Positions 49,235 to 61,105 of a DNA stretch of 64,000 nt are shown here, in pieces (position 1 is the stretch's first letter; every line of letters starts with the position of its first letter). The notes under the pieces are model-generated. The model worked only from the letters and a program-made list of their open reading frames with translations, did not search any database and had not been told where the DNA came from. The translations under genes and the position numbers were made by a program. Origin of the DNA: Pholiota molesta (Eukaryota; Basidiomycota; Agaricomycetes; Agaricales; Strophariaceae); assembly GCA_014925825.1 (NCBI GenBank), contig JACGCK010000004.1, forward strand, positions 372,001-436,000. Direction: 5' to 3'.

Positions 49235-49242
49235 TGACTCAT
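49235..49242. promoter_or_regulatory. AP-1/Gcn4-type site between MIR1 and RIB3
   Basis: TGACTCAT, continuing as ATGAGT so that two half-sites overlap, lies between the divergent MIR1 and RIB3 start codons. Gcn4/AP-1-type bZIP factors bind this heptamer in fungi; binding here is inferred. Confidence 0.3.
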
Positions 49243-49437
49243 GAGTAAATATACCATCCACCATTCCCAGATGCCTACACCACGGATCCAGAGCACCAGC
49301 AGCCCCGTCGGTACTGGCAATGCACAGACGACACGGAACTTTGTCAGCCAGAGCTTCGGCTTACTTGGAACCGTCATGTCACGGAATTTGCAAGATCACT
49401 TGCTTGATCACGGTTTTTATAAATCTCCCACCCGGAA

Positions 49438-50513
49438 ATGCTCAAGTCACTCTCATCCACATCTCCTTCTCAGCCCTCACTAGCACTCCCAATGGCTCCT
49501 GTCGCCATCGCCTCTTCGCCCATGTCCCATTCATCTGCGCCGACGAACGGCATCAGCAAGCCCGCACAGACATCGACATGGCGGCCCACCCAGGTCGCGA
49601 ATCCACCGGCACGCACGGCCTTTGCATTCGACACCATGGAAGATGCACTCGCCGCCTTTGCCGCAGGAGAGTTCCTTGTCGTAATGGATGACGAGAATCG
49701 AGAGAACGAGGGCGATCTTATCATTTCTGGCTCGCAATGCACGACGGAGAAGATGGCTTGGATGATCAAACATACTAGGTATGTTTCTCATCTTGTGGCC
49801 CTCCACGTTGGGCATCCATGTCGCTCGATCCTCCATATCACCATAAATGACCCTGGTCTACTTGCTACTTTTACTCGGCGCTACTCCATTAACTATATGT
49901 GTTGAGATGACAAGTTTGCTGACATGTGAATTCTTACGCGCCCCTTTCCTTTTCTGTCCCTCCACCAGCGGCTACATCTGCATCGCACTACCCACAGAGC
50001 GCATTGAAGCCTCGACATCCCAATGATGGTCCCCGACAACCAGAACGACACCGCACAGCGTACACAGTCACCGTAGACTACAAACATGGTGCGTGCTCCA
50101 TTCCGAGATTCCCGCTCTGCCTACGCAATCGCCACATCTTATCTCACCAACCTTATAATATTGATAGGCACCACCACCGGAATCTCCGCGCATGACCGCA
50201 GCTTAACCGCCCGCGCACTCGCCTCGCCCACCGCCACCGCCGACGACTTCACAAGACCAGGCCATATGGTCCCCTTGCGCGCACGCGAAGGCGGCGTCCT
50301 AACACGGAAGGGCCACACAGAAAGCGGTGTCGACCTATGTCTCCTGACGGCCAGCCCCCCGCGGGTGTGCTCTGCGAGCTCGTCAACGACGACGCGCAGG
50401 GCACGATGGCGCGGCGCGACGATTGCCGTGCGTTCGCAGACAGGTGGGGGTTGAAGATGATTAGCGTGGAAATGCTGGCGCAGTACAAGCGACTCCATTC
50501 ACAACCTTCATAA
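49438..50513 (+). CDS. RIB3: 3,4-dihydroxy-2-butanone 4-phosphate synthase (riboflavin biosynthesis)
   Basis: This enzyme converts ribulose 5-phosphate to 3,4-dihydroxy-2-butanone 4-phosphate plus formate, supplying the four-carbon unit of riboflavin. The Mg/substrate motif [14 protein letters not shown] is near 49,683-49,725. SGYICIALP, then [17 protein letters not shown], and the signature [23 protein letters not shown] complete the active site; the end is [11 protein letters not shown]. At least two introns are visible (one starting ~49,779 after KHTR, one starting ~50,088 after VDYKH). The start at 49438 gives a Ser-rich leader; an in-frame ATG at 49494 (MAPVAIASS) is equally plausible. 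Frame breaks near 50,013 and 50,058, and one within a C run near 50,357, each need one base. It is divergent from MIR1 and convergent with the decarboxylase gene. Confidence 0.92.
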
Positions 50514-50700
50514 CTTGGGTGATACAGCCATGATTTGTTTCAACAACATAAAACTCTAGCAAGGGACATCTGAAGGTTAGCTCCAACCCAGAATGCATGA
50601 TATCACTTATTTATTTCGGCAACGGTGGATGTAACAAATTATCTCTTTATATTATATATGTGTCCGTAAATCATACATTGTTGTATACATTGATATAGCC

Positions 50701-52332
50701 TCAGTTTGTTGGCATTCTTCCGATAGAATATCCGACCTGGAAAAAGGAATTCAAGGAATAAATTCAGCATAAATACACCAAGATCAAATTCCAACGCACC
50801 TTGAGAAGCGTTTCGATAGGATGCTGCGAGTTGGAGACTAGATCCTCATCAAATCTACCAGAGATCGACGACATTGAACACAGAAATGGATATGACCCAA
50901 AAAAATAGGATCACGCACTCTACGAGGCCTTTAGGGAACACACGACAATCGTGCTTCCTCCATAAGCAAAGTGTCTAACCGCAGGTGTAAGCCGAAACAT
51001 CACATCACTCGAGACAAATGATTCCATACCCGAGTTCATCTCCTCTCTTCAGGACGTACCTTTCTCCTTCCCTCCCGTCCACTGAATGCTTCCAACAAGA
51101 AGGCGCCAATAGCGACAAACGCGACCTCCTGGCCGGTCAGTATATGCTTGAGATAGAGAATGGACCGCCTGTTGGCAGTAAAGACATCAAAACCTGGATA
51201 ATTAACAGCCTGGGGGTTTACTATGCAGAACGTCGCGATTGATTAAATGAATGAGCGTTGACAGAGAATAGTGACGGACCGGTATAGAAATTCCCATCAA
51301 CATTCTCATATCCCCAACTTCGCAATCAATAGGGCTATGGAATCGATGGTAGTCCGCCGGCGCCAGGCGGAAGATGGCGATACTTGCATCCTTGAAAAGC
51401 TCCAGCTTGGGAGACCCCTCTGGGAGATTAAGCAATTCGGGATGTTGAAATTCTGTCCTTTAACCCTGGAATTAATATCATGAGCAACGTTTGCACAAGG
51501 ACTTGGATTAGCAACAGAGAGAAATGCACACCAGATGGCTTGGCCATGTCGACAGACTTGTATACCGTCAGACGCGAATCGGCGGCGCTGCAAATACTCA
51601 TTTCGTCTTCGGCGTTCTGAATGGGCGTGCGCCGGGTCTTAGCTTCCTACAAGCTCAAGTTTTTGAGCATCCACAACTCTAATAATAAATCTCAAATACC
51701 TGTAGAAAAATTCGTTGAAGTTCCCATATTTCGTGATATCAGGCTCTAGAGTTCATCTGTCTGAATGGAATAGGTCTCCACAAAATAGGGTATAGAGTCT
51801 ACTGATTTGGATCATCGTAGATACGTCCTTGCTGAAAACAACGACATCGATAAAGACCATTTAATTACGACATGATGAATGTACCTTGATCGACTCCTCG
51901 CGGAGCAGCGCTTCCACTCTGCGAGTCTCAAGAATCTTGGTTTGTTCCTTGCCATAGAATAAGAGATGCATCCGAGTCTGTTTACGACACTGTATTAGCC
52001 ACCCTATCATAAAGCCAAAGTAGTAACCCCTTACCTAGCATAAAGGGGCATCGTTTCAAAGAACGGTCGTTCGTGCCTCGGACGACGACGTAGTTCCGCA
52101 ATGATATTCCACGGCTAGCTTCTCTATGCCAGGGATGAGATGGTGCACCCAAGCAGCTTGGCGAGCGAATGCATTGGGGCATGGATATGGTGTCCCACTT
52201 CCGGACTTTCGGCGGATTGGGCCACAGCAGACGAGAGTCCCTTCGCACGTCGTCGTGGCTTGCATCCGGAAAGCTGTCGATGTTCATTTTCTCGACAGGC
52301 TTGTCGACATCTTTGGGGTGAAGGGAGACCAT
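50701..52332 (-). CDS. Phosphatidylserine decarboxylase
   Basis: A pyruvoyl-dependent decarboxylase making phosphatidylethanolamine from phosphatidylserine. Family motifs in order are WVHHLIPGIEKLAVEYH, MPLYARIGMHLLFYGKEQT, CSAADSRLTVY, the catalytic stretch IAIFRLAPADYHRFHSPID, VNYPGFDVFTANRRSILYL, the self-cleavage site VGS(I) near 51,088-51,096, FAYGGSTIVVC, and the end TLLKVGYSIGRMPTN. No C2 or mitochondrial presequence is evident, so it resembles the endomembrane fungal type rather than mitochondrial Psd1. Multiple short introns are present. Frame breaks occur near the N terminus (52,080-52,200), at the cleavage site (one G missing near 51,095), and near 50,955. The start at 52332 (MVSLHPKDVDKPVEK) is tentative; another ATG is at 52434. 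Confidence 0.85.
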
Positions 52333-52792
52333 TCTGGAGTATCAGAAAGTATCAGTAGTATCGTTCGATCGCAGACTACGCAGTGGAGTGTGGTGATAAG
52401 ATGATGGAATATTCGCGTTTGAATTTGGACGCATGGCGGCACCCATGTTTAAGAATAGCACTGAGCCAGTCATATGATATTGGTCAAACAAAATCCGTAT
52501 TCACAAAAGAGGCCAAGAATCAAGATGCTGAACGAACGAACAGCGTAGTTGGTTTATAGCTGGAGGTGACTCTCCATTAAAATGATATACATTTGGAAGG
52601 TGTCAAACTCTCGATACGACGCACTGAATTCTACACATGCCCATTCCCATCCTGCTGTGCTGGAGAGCGGCCGTCAATCCTTCCCCATAGCCAAATGCGA
52701 CGAAGTCCTCTTCGTATGAACGATCGCCTCTGCTTCTTGGGGGTGTACAGAAAGGCCAATTGCGCTTAAATAACGCGACGTGATGCTTGGGG

Positions 52793-53059
52793 TCACCGTT
52801 CCTTGGTCATAGCCTTGAGAACAGTGCGCAGTTTAGGGTCGACCTCCTTGAAGACAATCTTCTTCAACTGAGGCTCCAAGCGGAGGTTTTCGGGCCATGT
52901 CTCGCCAGCCTCCTCCTTTTTCTTGAACAACAGGTCCATAGTGGTGGGTTGTTTCCTGTCCTCAGTTTGGGGTCGGGGACGATTGTAAATTTTTGCATCG
53001 TTCACATTGAGCAACTTCCGCGGAACCACCCGTACGAGGCGGCTTGCAGTTGGACGCAT
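52793..53059 (-). CDS. Small basic protein, possibly mitochondrial
   Basis: An 88-residue frame starting MRPTASRLVRVVPRKLLN, an Arg-rich, acid-free N terminus that fits a mitochondrial targeting sequence. It is followed by a charged region (DLLFKKKEEAGETWPENLRLEPQLKKIVFKEVDPKLRTVLKAMTKER). No family is recognised; size and composition would fit a mitochondrial ribosomal or assembly factor, which is inference only. An upstream exon (near 53,110-53,160) could exist but has no start codon in a continuous frame. Confidence 0.55.
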   Translation of the reverse strand: MRPTASRLVRVVPRKLLNVNDAKIYNRPRPQTEDRKQPTTMDLLFKKKEEAGETWPENLRLEPQLKKIVFKEVDPKLRTVLKAMTKER

Positions 53060-53269
53060 CTCTCTATGTAGCACAGCGTAGAGTTAAAGGAGATAGAAAA
53101 TAATCAAGATATTACTCACCTCCAGATCGTTTGTCAAGCTTTGAATGACCTGACGCAACTTGCTTTGCGGATGGTTTTAGGAGAAAAGCTTGCGAAATAA
53201 GCAACTCCAAATATCAGGGTGGTGCCCTGGCGGAGTGTAAAAAGTAAGCGCTTCAAAGCTTGTTGGAAG

Positions 53270-53341
53270 CTCTCTGTCTGGGAGTCGAACCCAGCTTTCG
53301 CGCGTGACAGGCGCGTGTACTAACCGATATACTAACAGAGA
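53270..53341 (-). tRNA. tRNA-Asp (GTC)
   Basis: A 72-nt cloverleaf on the minus strand. Acceptor TCTCTGT pairs with ACAGAGA, with discriminator G. The D arm contains GGTTAGTA; the anticodon loop CTGTCAC carries GTC on the stem GCGCG/CGCGC-type; the T arm is CTGGG-TTCGACT-CCCAG. No intron. Confidence 0.95.
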
Positions 53342-53488
53342 ATTGAAACGTGACCGAAATGCACTACTTGATATGAGAAATAACCTTTCGACCTCCATGT
53401 CGAAATTTCGAGATTCACAGTTCAAACACATTATATCCATACGCTGTGCGTAGACAATTCATGCTAGGTACAATTTATAATGTACATA

Positions 53489-56400
53489 TTATATACTAAA
53501 TGTTCGTGGGATGCGGGGGAAGGTATCATTTAAGTGTAGTGATGGTTCCGAGAAGTCGAAATTATAGTGGGGTAAAGGTCTCCGGCATTGAGGACAAATG
53601 TTCTGAAATCAGAAGAGTCAGCACATGAAATTAAGGTAGAAATATACTTTACTTTGATAGCAAGCCACTATTTTTTTTTTGAGTGATTAGTACAACAATC
53701 AAAGTCAACCAGGATAGAAAGACGACGCACCCTCTCCAGGCACTCCGTATGCTTCATTGGAAACCGAGGGTGAGTCCTAGTCCACTTGGAACAGCTCGAA
53801 TGAACTTACGAAAAGGTGGGAGCAGGGAGCAAGGCTGTAATTCTTCCTTGCGTTTGTGGCATCAACATTTTTCTGCATAGCGTTCAGCATGCCGCCGACA
53901 CCCTTCCCCTTCTTGACATTCGCCAGGACCGATGCGCCTTTCTCATCCCATTCCTCTCGGGTATCGAACTTGGAATGCTGGCGCAGTGATGGATCGAGTA
54001 TGATAGCATCCATGCAAATGGCGCAGTCGCCAAGAGACTGCTCTGGTGATTCAGAATCTGGTAATGGCATGGGTGGATGGTAGTCATATGCTTTCACATG
54101 CGTGAACTGTATAATTGATGTTAGCTCTATTCCATAAGAGAATTCCTAGAGGAGACAAACTCGTGCAGGTAAGAAGAATGCAGGCCCCAAGTTGTCTTGC
54201 ATAATGACGATGAACGCCTGGAGTATGACGAATACTGCAAGCAACCAAACCCATCCTGCAAAATTTATGAGAAAAGAATTTTGAAGAGATGGGTAGAAGG
54301 CTTACGGCGAGGTTCAACTTCCAGCACGTTCTTAGGACAAGCTAAGAAATCTACAAAGTGGGGTTTGAGCCACCTTTACGCTCATCGGAGGGAAGGGAGT
54401 ATCTCACAAAGTGCGCTGAAGAGACGACAAATCGTGGTGCCAATGATATATTCTTTAGAGAATCCACTGCTACGCCCTCGGCGAACGGACCTCACGATTT
54501 GGGGAAGCCACATTGAAGAATAGGTGACAGCGACAAAAAGGACGGAAAGCAAAGGTGAAAGAATAACACGGACAATGAGCGTCAGAAAAATGACCAGTGC
54601 CAGCCCTACAAGTAGAAAGTTAGTTTAGGAACATTCAAATAAAAACTGGTCCCTACATAGCCTTGCTTGAGGATCTGTGCGTACATGGTGGATGAAAAAT
54701 GCTAAAAATGACATCGGCGCATTGGTATTAGCAGCTTGGAAAATTGTCGTCGTTGTTGGTGGGGTGAGGGTAGGATTAGGTGTAGCTTGAGCAGGCGTCG
54801 GGGAATGAAGTGGTAGAAGAGGCTCTTGAGTAGGGTTGGTCACATTTGTAGTCGGTGAAGTAGGAGTAGCCGGTGATGGAGGAGGCGGTGGTGTATAATT
54901 TTCAGGACCTTGGATTTGATGAATAAGTGCAGAGAATTGCTATATAGTTCATGAGAATGAGCTACGAGTTTGGCTTCGATCATGGAGAGACTACTAACTG
55001 CTTCCTGAACAAAGACCAGACATGCGAGAAAGGCAGGAGCAACTAGAGAAATCGATGGCCTGCCCTCAGCGAGAATGGCAAATGTTATGTGGCCCGCAAA
55101 AGACACAGAATCCATCGTCGCTTGTGCCAAGAAGGTCCAGCGCGATACGCGGGAAATTCCAGAGGGCGTACGGCTTCTTTCAGCTTGTCGCGAGAATAGA
55201 ATCAATATCGCGAGATATGCGAAAGCACTGAGCCCAGCATCTGGATGAATGCAAATTAATTAAAAGGTACCGGCATTATCCATGAGGGACTAACATGTTG
55301 TCACTTTCCGGAAAAACATGCTCGATCTGCCAACGTTCAGAAAAGTTAGTGCTAGGTAGAATTGAGACAAAAATTGCATGCCTGAGGCCTTCGGTATTCG
55401 TGAGCTCGTACAAGATGCCACATTCCTTACTTAGTAGAACGCCTGTGACGGACAATTTCGGAGGGGGCACAGTCCAGATACCGGTCGGGCTTTGTATTTC
55501 ACTCTCTAATTCTGCCATAAGGCGCTCTGGAACATGCGTTGAATGTATTTGTGCTTGGAAAATGAATGGACAAGCCGTCTTGGGAGCTTCATCTATATTA
55601 TTTTTCAGTCTTTGGTGTCCTTCAGACGAATAAGACAAATACCGTTTCCAGAGGAATCCGAATCGATAACCCCAGCGTCGATTAGGCCTTTCAATTTGTT
55701 TATTCTGGCCTGGAGCTCTGGTACAATTGCTTGGGAAGTCTCATTTCTAACATCTTCCGGGACTAGTGATGGTAGTAGGCGTGTGTCGATGTATCTTGTC
55801 GGAAAGATTAAATATTATCCATGTATTCAGTTATATTTAAGCTCACTTTGTTGATTCAGCAAAGCCATATATTGTCCCTTTGGCGACGAAGTGTACGCCT
55901 TCAAATTGGAGTCGGAGGTTCTCATCATCAGAAGTATCCGTCAATTCAATTCTTCCCTGTGATAAAGGATGAGAGACAGAAGACAATATGATTCAAAAAT
56001 GGAAACGTACGTGTATAAGATTAATAGGACCACTGGGTGATGAAGATAGGCCACTTCCAGGAGGACTCTTTTCCAAGACACTAATCGCCACTTGCGTTGA
56101 CTCGTGCCAATGCCAAGATCCAAGCTTGTCCGTTATATTGGTTGTGTTGACCCCCGTCATCAGATTTATGGCCTCCTTCCTCCATGAGACAGCTTCATCA
56201 AGTCCATTTAATGGAAGTGTGATATTATTGAAGGTTGCATCCCCATGAATGAATCCAGTGATGTTGGAATAATACGAATCCACTTCCAGATCCAATGCAC
56301 GGCCTTGAACGTGGAAGGCATCCATTATGGGTTTGACTGTTGGGTCGCTTTCGGGCTACGACACACCATTCGAATCAATAAAAATACCAAATTGATCCAT

Positions 56401-56650
56401 GCTCTGGACTCACCATTGTGAAATTCGAAGCGGTCCCGTTCAGCCAAGAAGTATAATTCGAAAGCTCGTATGTCCAGTTTTGCAATACATCTTGATATTG
56501 ATGTCTAGCTAGGAATTCATCTCCATTGTGGCTCGTGAGCATGAAGAGCATGAAGCTTAGGAACAGAAACGAGGGGACTGAGCTACGAGGCCTTTGAGGC
56601 CGCGCGTTGGTAGGTAGACCGGCTTCCTCATCGCGGACGGCGGGGTCCAT
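53489..56650 (-). CDS. TUL1: Golgi/endosomal transmembrane RING E3 ligase (Tul1/Dsc1-type)
   Basis: A multi-pass membrane ubiquitin ligase of the Dsc complex, which polyubiquitinates Golgi and vacuolar membrane proteins and, in many fungi, supports SREBP cleavage. The start MDPAVRDEEAG precedes a first membrane segment (SSVPSFLFLSFMLFML) and a long lumenal region with many Asn-X-Ser/Thr sites (NWTYELSNYTSW, YYSNITGF, NNITLPLNGL). A C-terminal set of membrane helices follows, including SRWTFLAQATMDSVSFAGHITFAILAEGRPS, which is diagnostic of this family. The RING-H2 finger is CAICMDAI ... CSHLFHTECLERW ... CPQCRRPLP, split by two introns near 53,815-53,640. After the RING there is an ~30-residue tail ending PRTFSI. 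Many short introns make exact exon limits uncertain. It is head-to-head with NNF1 (279 bp between starts). Confidence 0.88.
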
Positions 56651-56929
56651 AAAAAATGTCGATATTCTGTGCTCAAGGCAAGCTTGAAGCACCGGGTGAT
56701 TCACCTGGTCGCAGAAGCGGCAGGTGTACTTTGTGAACAACCTCCGTCAGAATCCCGGCCTGTGTATGGGGCATCACGTCACGTCACTAGGTCACGTCAT
56801 TTACCAGCGACGCGGTCAGCGACTCGGACGCGACTTGGAGCATACCATGTTCAGCAATCAGTCAGGCAGCAGGCGCTGGACACATTTTCATTCAGCACTC
56901 CAGTTAGCAATCCAGCGCTCTTCACATAA

Positions 56930-57663
56930 ATGGACGTGCGTATCCAGTCAACCCCTCCTAGTTCTGATATTGACTTTCAACTGCGACGCGCTATTAGGTT
57001 CGAAGACTTCGCTGAATGTTTCCCCCTCTACGTTGAATCCGATAAGAACGGCTCTTCTGCAACCTTCAACAGCATATCAGAGTATATTGAAGCGCAGAAC
57101 TTTGTACGTCCTGGTTCCTCGGTATCTGTTCGCCGCTGAGCAAATGCATTGTAGCGAGATCTCGATAAATTATTCAACGACTACAACATCCAAGAAAGCA
57201 TCGACACTCTCCACAAAGTTGTGAATGACGCCAAAGATAGGAAAGCTCGTGGAGATGCAGGAAAGGATACTTGGAAAGACAACCTTGATCCTAAAGTTGC
57301 TGTCTGCGCACGCACTGTGCCTGTCTTGAATTCTGAAGCTGCCAGGTTGCGCACTTTGATCTCTCAGGTGCGTTTCTCATTGCCTTCGAGGAACATTTCA
57401 TTCTTATGCGCTATTAGATGGAAGAAGAGAATCGCCAGTTGGAATCTGAACTACAGGAGAAAGTCAAAGCAACGGAAAACGCCAACGAGCGCGTATTGGA
57501 ACTCCTTGACAAGCTTGATGCTGTAAGTTATTAGCTATTCTGTCCGACATTTCTCCCCGCTGAACCCATCCGGTAGGTATTTGAAAAATGGGAAGAGCTT
57601 CCTCGAGATGAGATTGAAGCTTGGACAGTGCAAATGGCAGAGTCTCTCAAACCCACGTTATGA
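56930..57663 (+). CDS. NNF1: Kinetochore MIS12/MIND complex subunit Nnf1
   Basis: Nnf1 (PMF1 in animals) belongs to the four-subunit MIS12/MIND complex linking centromeric chromatin to Ndc80. Exons 56930-57103, 57155-57367, 57418-57522 and 57577-57663 total 579 nt, an unbroken 192-residue frame typical for the family. The Nnf1 domain is seen in RFEDFAECFPLYVES, SISEYIEAQNFRDLDKLFNDYNIQESIDTL and the conserved VCARTVPVLNSEAARLRTLI. A coiled coil follows (EEENRQLESELQEKVKATENANERVLELL), then a Trp-containing C terminus. It is divergent from TUL1. Assignment rests on motif memory, not a search. Confidence 0.85.
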
Positions 57664-58482
57664 TCTTGACGGCATGTATCTTGGTCTCCGATCTTCTTGT
57701 ATTGATAAATACCCTGTTGTACTCATTGCTAATGTATTCATATTTTATTTTATTTTTTGCGGAAATACCAGTAGATTTTTCTCAATTAAGAAATCTTGGA
57801 TGGTTTCCTGCAAAACGTTGATCGGCTCTGTGTGGGACGGTGATACTCAGCATTCTTTCTCTCGAGGATTATCAAAACTGGGTTGCAGACTTCAACACTC
57901 AACGCCGATGCAGTCATTTTATTTTATCTTAGACAGGCACTCGATTAACACATCCACATCCCACTTGGTCCAGCGTCTATCCTTATGTGTGGGCCCCGAA
58001 CTTTCTCTCATCGTGAGCCAGCTCGCCCCTTCTCGTTTGCCCCGTCATTTCCGCCACCGTCTTCATTTTAGTCCTTCAGTCCCTTCATGTCAAACTATGG
58101 GTGCCGAGATGCATAGCGGACACTAGCAGACACCGCTTTGTCTGCTTTATTGGTTCTTTGTGACAAAGGGTGAGAGACAGATGTCGGACTTCGCAAGCTC
58201 TGTTCCGCTCTTTGAAGCTTTCCATGACTACCTTACATATCGGATCCACCACAGAACAGGACTAGGATATATCATATACGTATTTATTTACAAGCGGCTG
58301 GAACCTCATCTGAGAGACTGAGAAGGAGAACTAGGAGCCAAACCTAATATCCAGTCGCTCACCTCGTAAATCCAATCATCCGCGAAAACCGTTGATTTCA
58401 GCATCAGGAAATTGTCCAGATATTCAGAGCATTCATAATTTCCAATTATCAAACGGCGGTACGCCCCCATTTTTGAACCTCG
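57664..58482. other. Intergenic region between NNF1 and TRM82 3' ends
   Basis: About 820 bp between convergent genes, with no gene, RNA or repeat that I can support. An open frame covering its first half overlaps NNF1 exon 4 in the wrong frame and is rejected. Confidence 0.45.
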
Positions 58483-60674
58483 CTACCCGTCAGTCATTTG
58501 TACATCTCCATCTCCTCCACTAGCAACATCCACGTCCGACCTCGCTCTCTTCGTCTCAGGCCCGTCCTCATCCTGTCCAAGCGCCTCCGATTTCCTCGCG
58601 CCCTCCTTCCCATCGCCGCCCTCAATCTCCATCGCCTTGGCTAGAACAGCTTGCTTCGTCTTGATCCTGCCGAGCTCCTTCTTGCTCAGCTCGGCCTTGG
58701 CCTTGCCTTTGGCCTTGGCGGTTTCGGATGCCGATATCTCGGGGGCGCCGATGGGCATGACTGGGCCGCCTTCTGCGGCGTCGTCCTCCGGATCCGCGTA
58801 TTTGGGCATGGAGATGAGGTCTGAGTAGAGGGCGAGGCGTTTCAGGGATTCGCCAGTAGCTGTGAAGCGAGGTCAATAGAGGAGAAAAGATAACAGGATT
58901 GTTATTGAACAATGAGAGGCGTGAAGACCGTGAAATACGAACCTGGTAACAGTGCCGTTGAATTGAGCGCGTCAACCAACGATTTCAGTGTCTCTGTGTC
59001 CTCGCGAAACTATCGGTACACCGAAATAAATTCAGAATTTAAAAAACCCTCCCAATAGATAAAACATACCTCGCCCCCAGAAAGTTTCAGGACCTTGACC
59101 ATAGGACTGAGAGTGGTATCATTTCCAGTCTCCGCAGAGGCATCCGACGCCCATGCACCGTCTAATTGGACGATAACTCTGGCATCATCTCCCACTGAAA
59201 AGTCCAGAACGGGCTTTCCGAAGTCAAAGAAGTGAATATCACTTGGTGCAACATCTTCCTTGTAAGGAAATGAAAAGAGAGCCGTTGTTCTAGAACGATA
59301 TCCAATTTTCAATAAGGTTAGAGCAAGACGGAGTAAAAGCCCTCACCCAACAGCCGAGAAGACGACATGTAAACCAGACTCTGTCTCAACGCTCTCAATA
59401 CGACGTATCACAAGCACTTTCTCGAGTTTGGGTTCTTCTTCTTTCTTCTCCTCGCCTTCCGCTCCAGGCGTAGCTGCCTCCTCGCTGACCGCCTCCTCTG
59501 GAGGAGGCACGCCCTTCTTGCCTTTCTTTCGTCGGCCTTTGCCTTTATTGCCACTTCCCTCAGCCGCATCCTCGTCATCCTCGTCGCCAAAGCCAGATCC
59601 GCGTTTCCTTTTCGACGCCCGCACTGCGATGAAGGGCTCGATAACTTCCAGAACTGGCAGCTCATGTTTCAGCGCGCCTGTCATCCAATCCCAGATTTTC
59701 AGCACAGGATCGCCGCCCCCAGATATTAAGGTCGAAGGATCGGACTTGAGGATGTGAATCGCAGAAACGAATCTGATATCAGGATATGAAACTTGTTCGG
59801 TGAAGAAGATGGGGTGAACGCACTTGAGATGCCCCAGGCAATACATCTCGATGTTGTAGCCCTTAGGATACCAACTAACCCGAATATGTTCGTCACGGTC
59901 AGCTGTAATAATGAACTTTTCGTCGGGGGTGAGGGTAATGCGTTGAGAGGAGAAGCATGCCCCAGAATTAATTGGCCACCGGAGGGATTTTCATGGGATG
60001 ATAGGGCGTCTTTCGACCTTTCCTTTTCTTTTAATTTTAGTTCGTCGACAGTTGGTGGGGTGTATGTAAATGGATAGCTGTAGAAAGAGATGTCCGTGGA
60101 GGTGGGGAATTACTGCACATCAGTCAATTGGGTACGAGACGGACTGCTAGGTGGGCTATTTACCTGAAGATATCACCAAATTTGTCAGAGACAACAATAG
60201 TTTCGGCATGGCGGTGAAGGCTAGCGCAGTTGGCTTTTTAGGAAGTTCTCTGTGGTTATGTGGAGGTCAAATCGGTCCAAAAAGCTATTGTACTGGAGAA
60301 CAGACCGTTCATTGAGAAGTTTTAATCCGTCTATTCCCAAAGCTTCAGTATCTTGTCTTCTCCCGACGTGATCAGGTACTTCAGTTCACGATCTACCGCT
60401 GCGCATCTTATGGGCCCGGATTTCAGAACACGCTCCTTATGTTCGCAGAGAAGTTTGCGGACGACGAGAGCACATTCCCAGTTCTATTCATGCCACGGTA
60501 GACATTAGCTACGTAAAACCATTGGGGAGAGACCAGAATGGAGACGTACAGATTGTCAAGGACCTGGATATGAGGGCCGACGATGTCAACTGTCTTGGAT
60601 GGTCCGACGAATAATCGGAATGAGGAAAGAAAGACATGTAGAGGTTGGATTACTTGCCAACTTTTTGCCTGCAT
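58483..60674 (-). CDS. TRM82: tRNA m7G46 methyltransferase WD40 subunit Trm82
   Basis: Trm82 (human WDR4) is the non-catalytic WD-repeat partner of Trm8 that makes N7-methylguanosine at tRNA position 46. Repeats read as [97 protein letters not shown], the Trm82 signature; and FVSAIHILKSDPSTLISGGGDPVLKIWDWMTG. A charged insertion (KRKRGSGFGDEDDEDAAEGSG plus KGRRKKGKKG) lies inside the propeller, as in other fungal Trm82. The C terminus is a Lys/Asp-rich tail ending VQMTDG. A frame break near 60,470 needs one base. The start at 60674 (MQAKSWQVIQPL) is tentative. Confidence 0.87.
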
Positions 60675-60821
60675 AATCTTATCGACTCGGCCGGCTCGGT
60701 TTGGTTCCAAGACGCGTGTTGTCACTAGTGTGACAGTCATCAGTCGCGTCCGAGTCCTCGCGTTCAGCTTGTTGGACTGACATCCCCACATCCGTGGCCC
60801 AATTTTTCCAAGAAGAATAAC

Positions 60822-61105
60822 TCAAGAATATTCCCCGGACCTCAAGCACTTGGCCTGTAAGTTTCTATGCATATTTCTCGGATACCGCTGAAATTCTGAA
60901 CAGAACTTGGACAGAACTTTGAATAGAAATTGACCAAGACTTTCACATAGCCACGCGAAGCGAGCCAAGCTCTGGCTACTGCATGCTGTCTTTGCATCTC
61001 CTCACTTTTCCACCCCTCCACCAAGCGCTTCGCACTGGTCTCCTTAGACACGCCAACATCTAAACTGGTGTGTAGTCGTGAACTCACAATGCTCTTCGAC
61101 GTCAT
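60822..61105 (-). CDS. Small hypothetical protein
   Basis: A small frame starting MTSKSIVSSRLHTSLDVGVSK and continuing ETSAKRLVEGWKSEEMQRQHAVARAWLASRGY. From there a GT-AG intron (about 60,947-60,890) would give a 74-residue protein ending QAKCLRSGEYS with stop at 60824-60822; unspliced it reads 87 residues to 60842. The helical, amphipathic middle looks like real coding sequence, but no family is recognised. Confidence 0.45.

Noticed and set aside
52126..52404. Plus-strand frames over the decarboxylase N terminus
   Set aside because: The minus strand carries recognisable decarboxylase motifs there.
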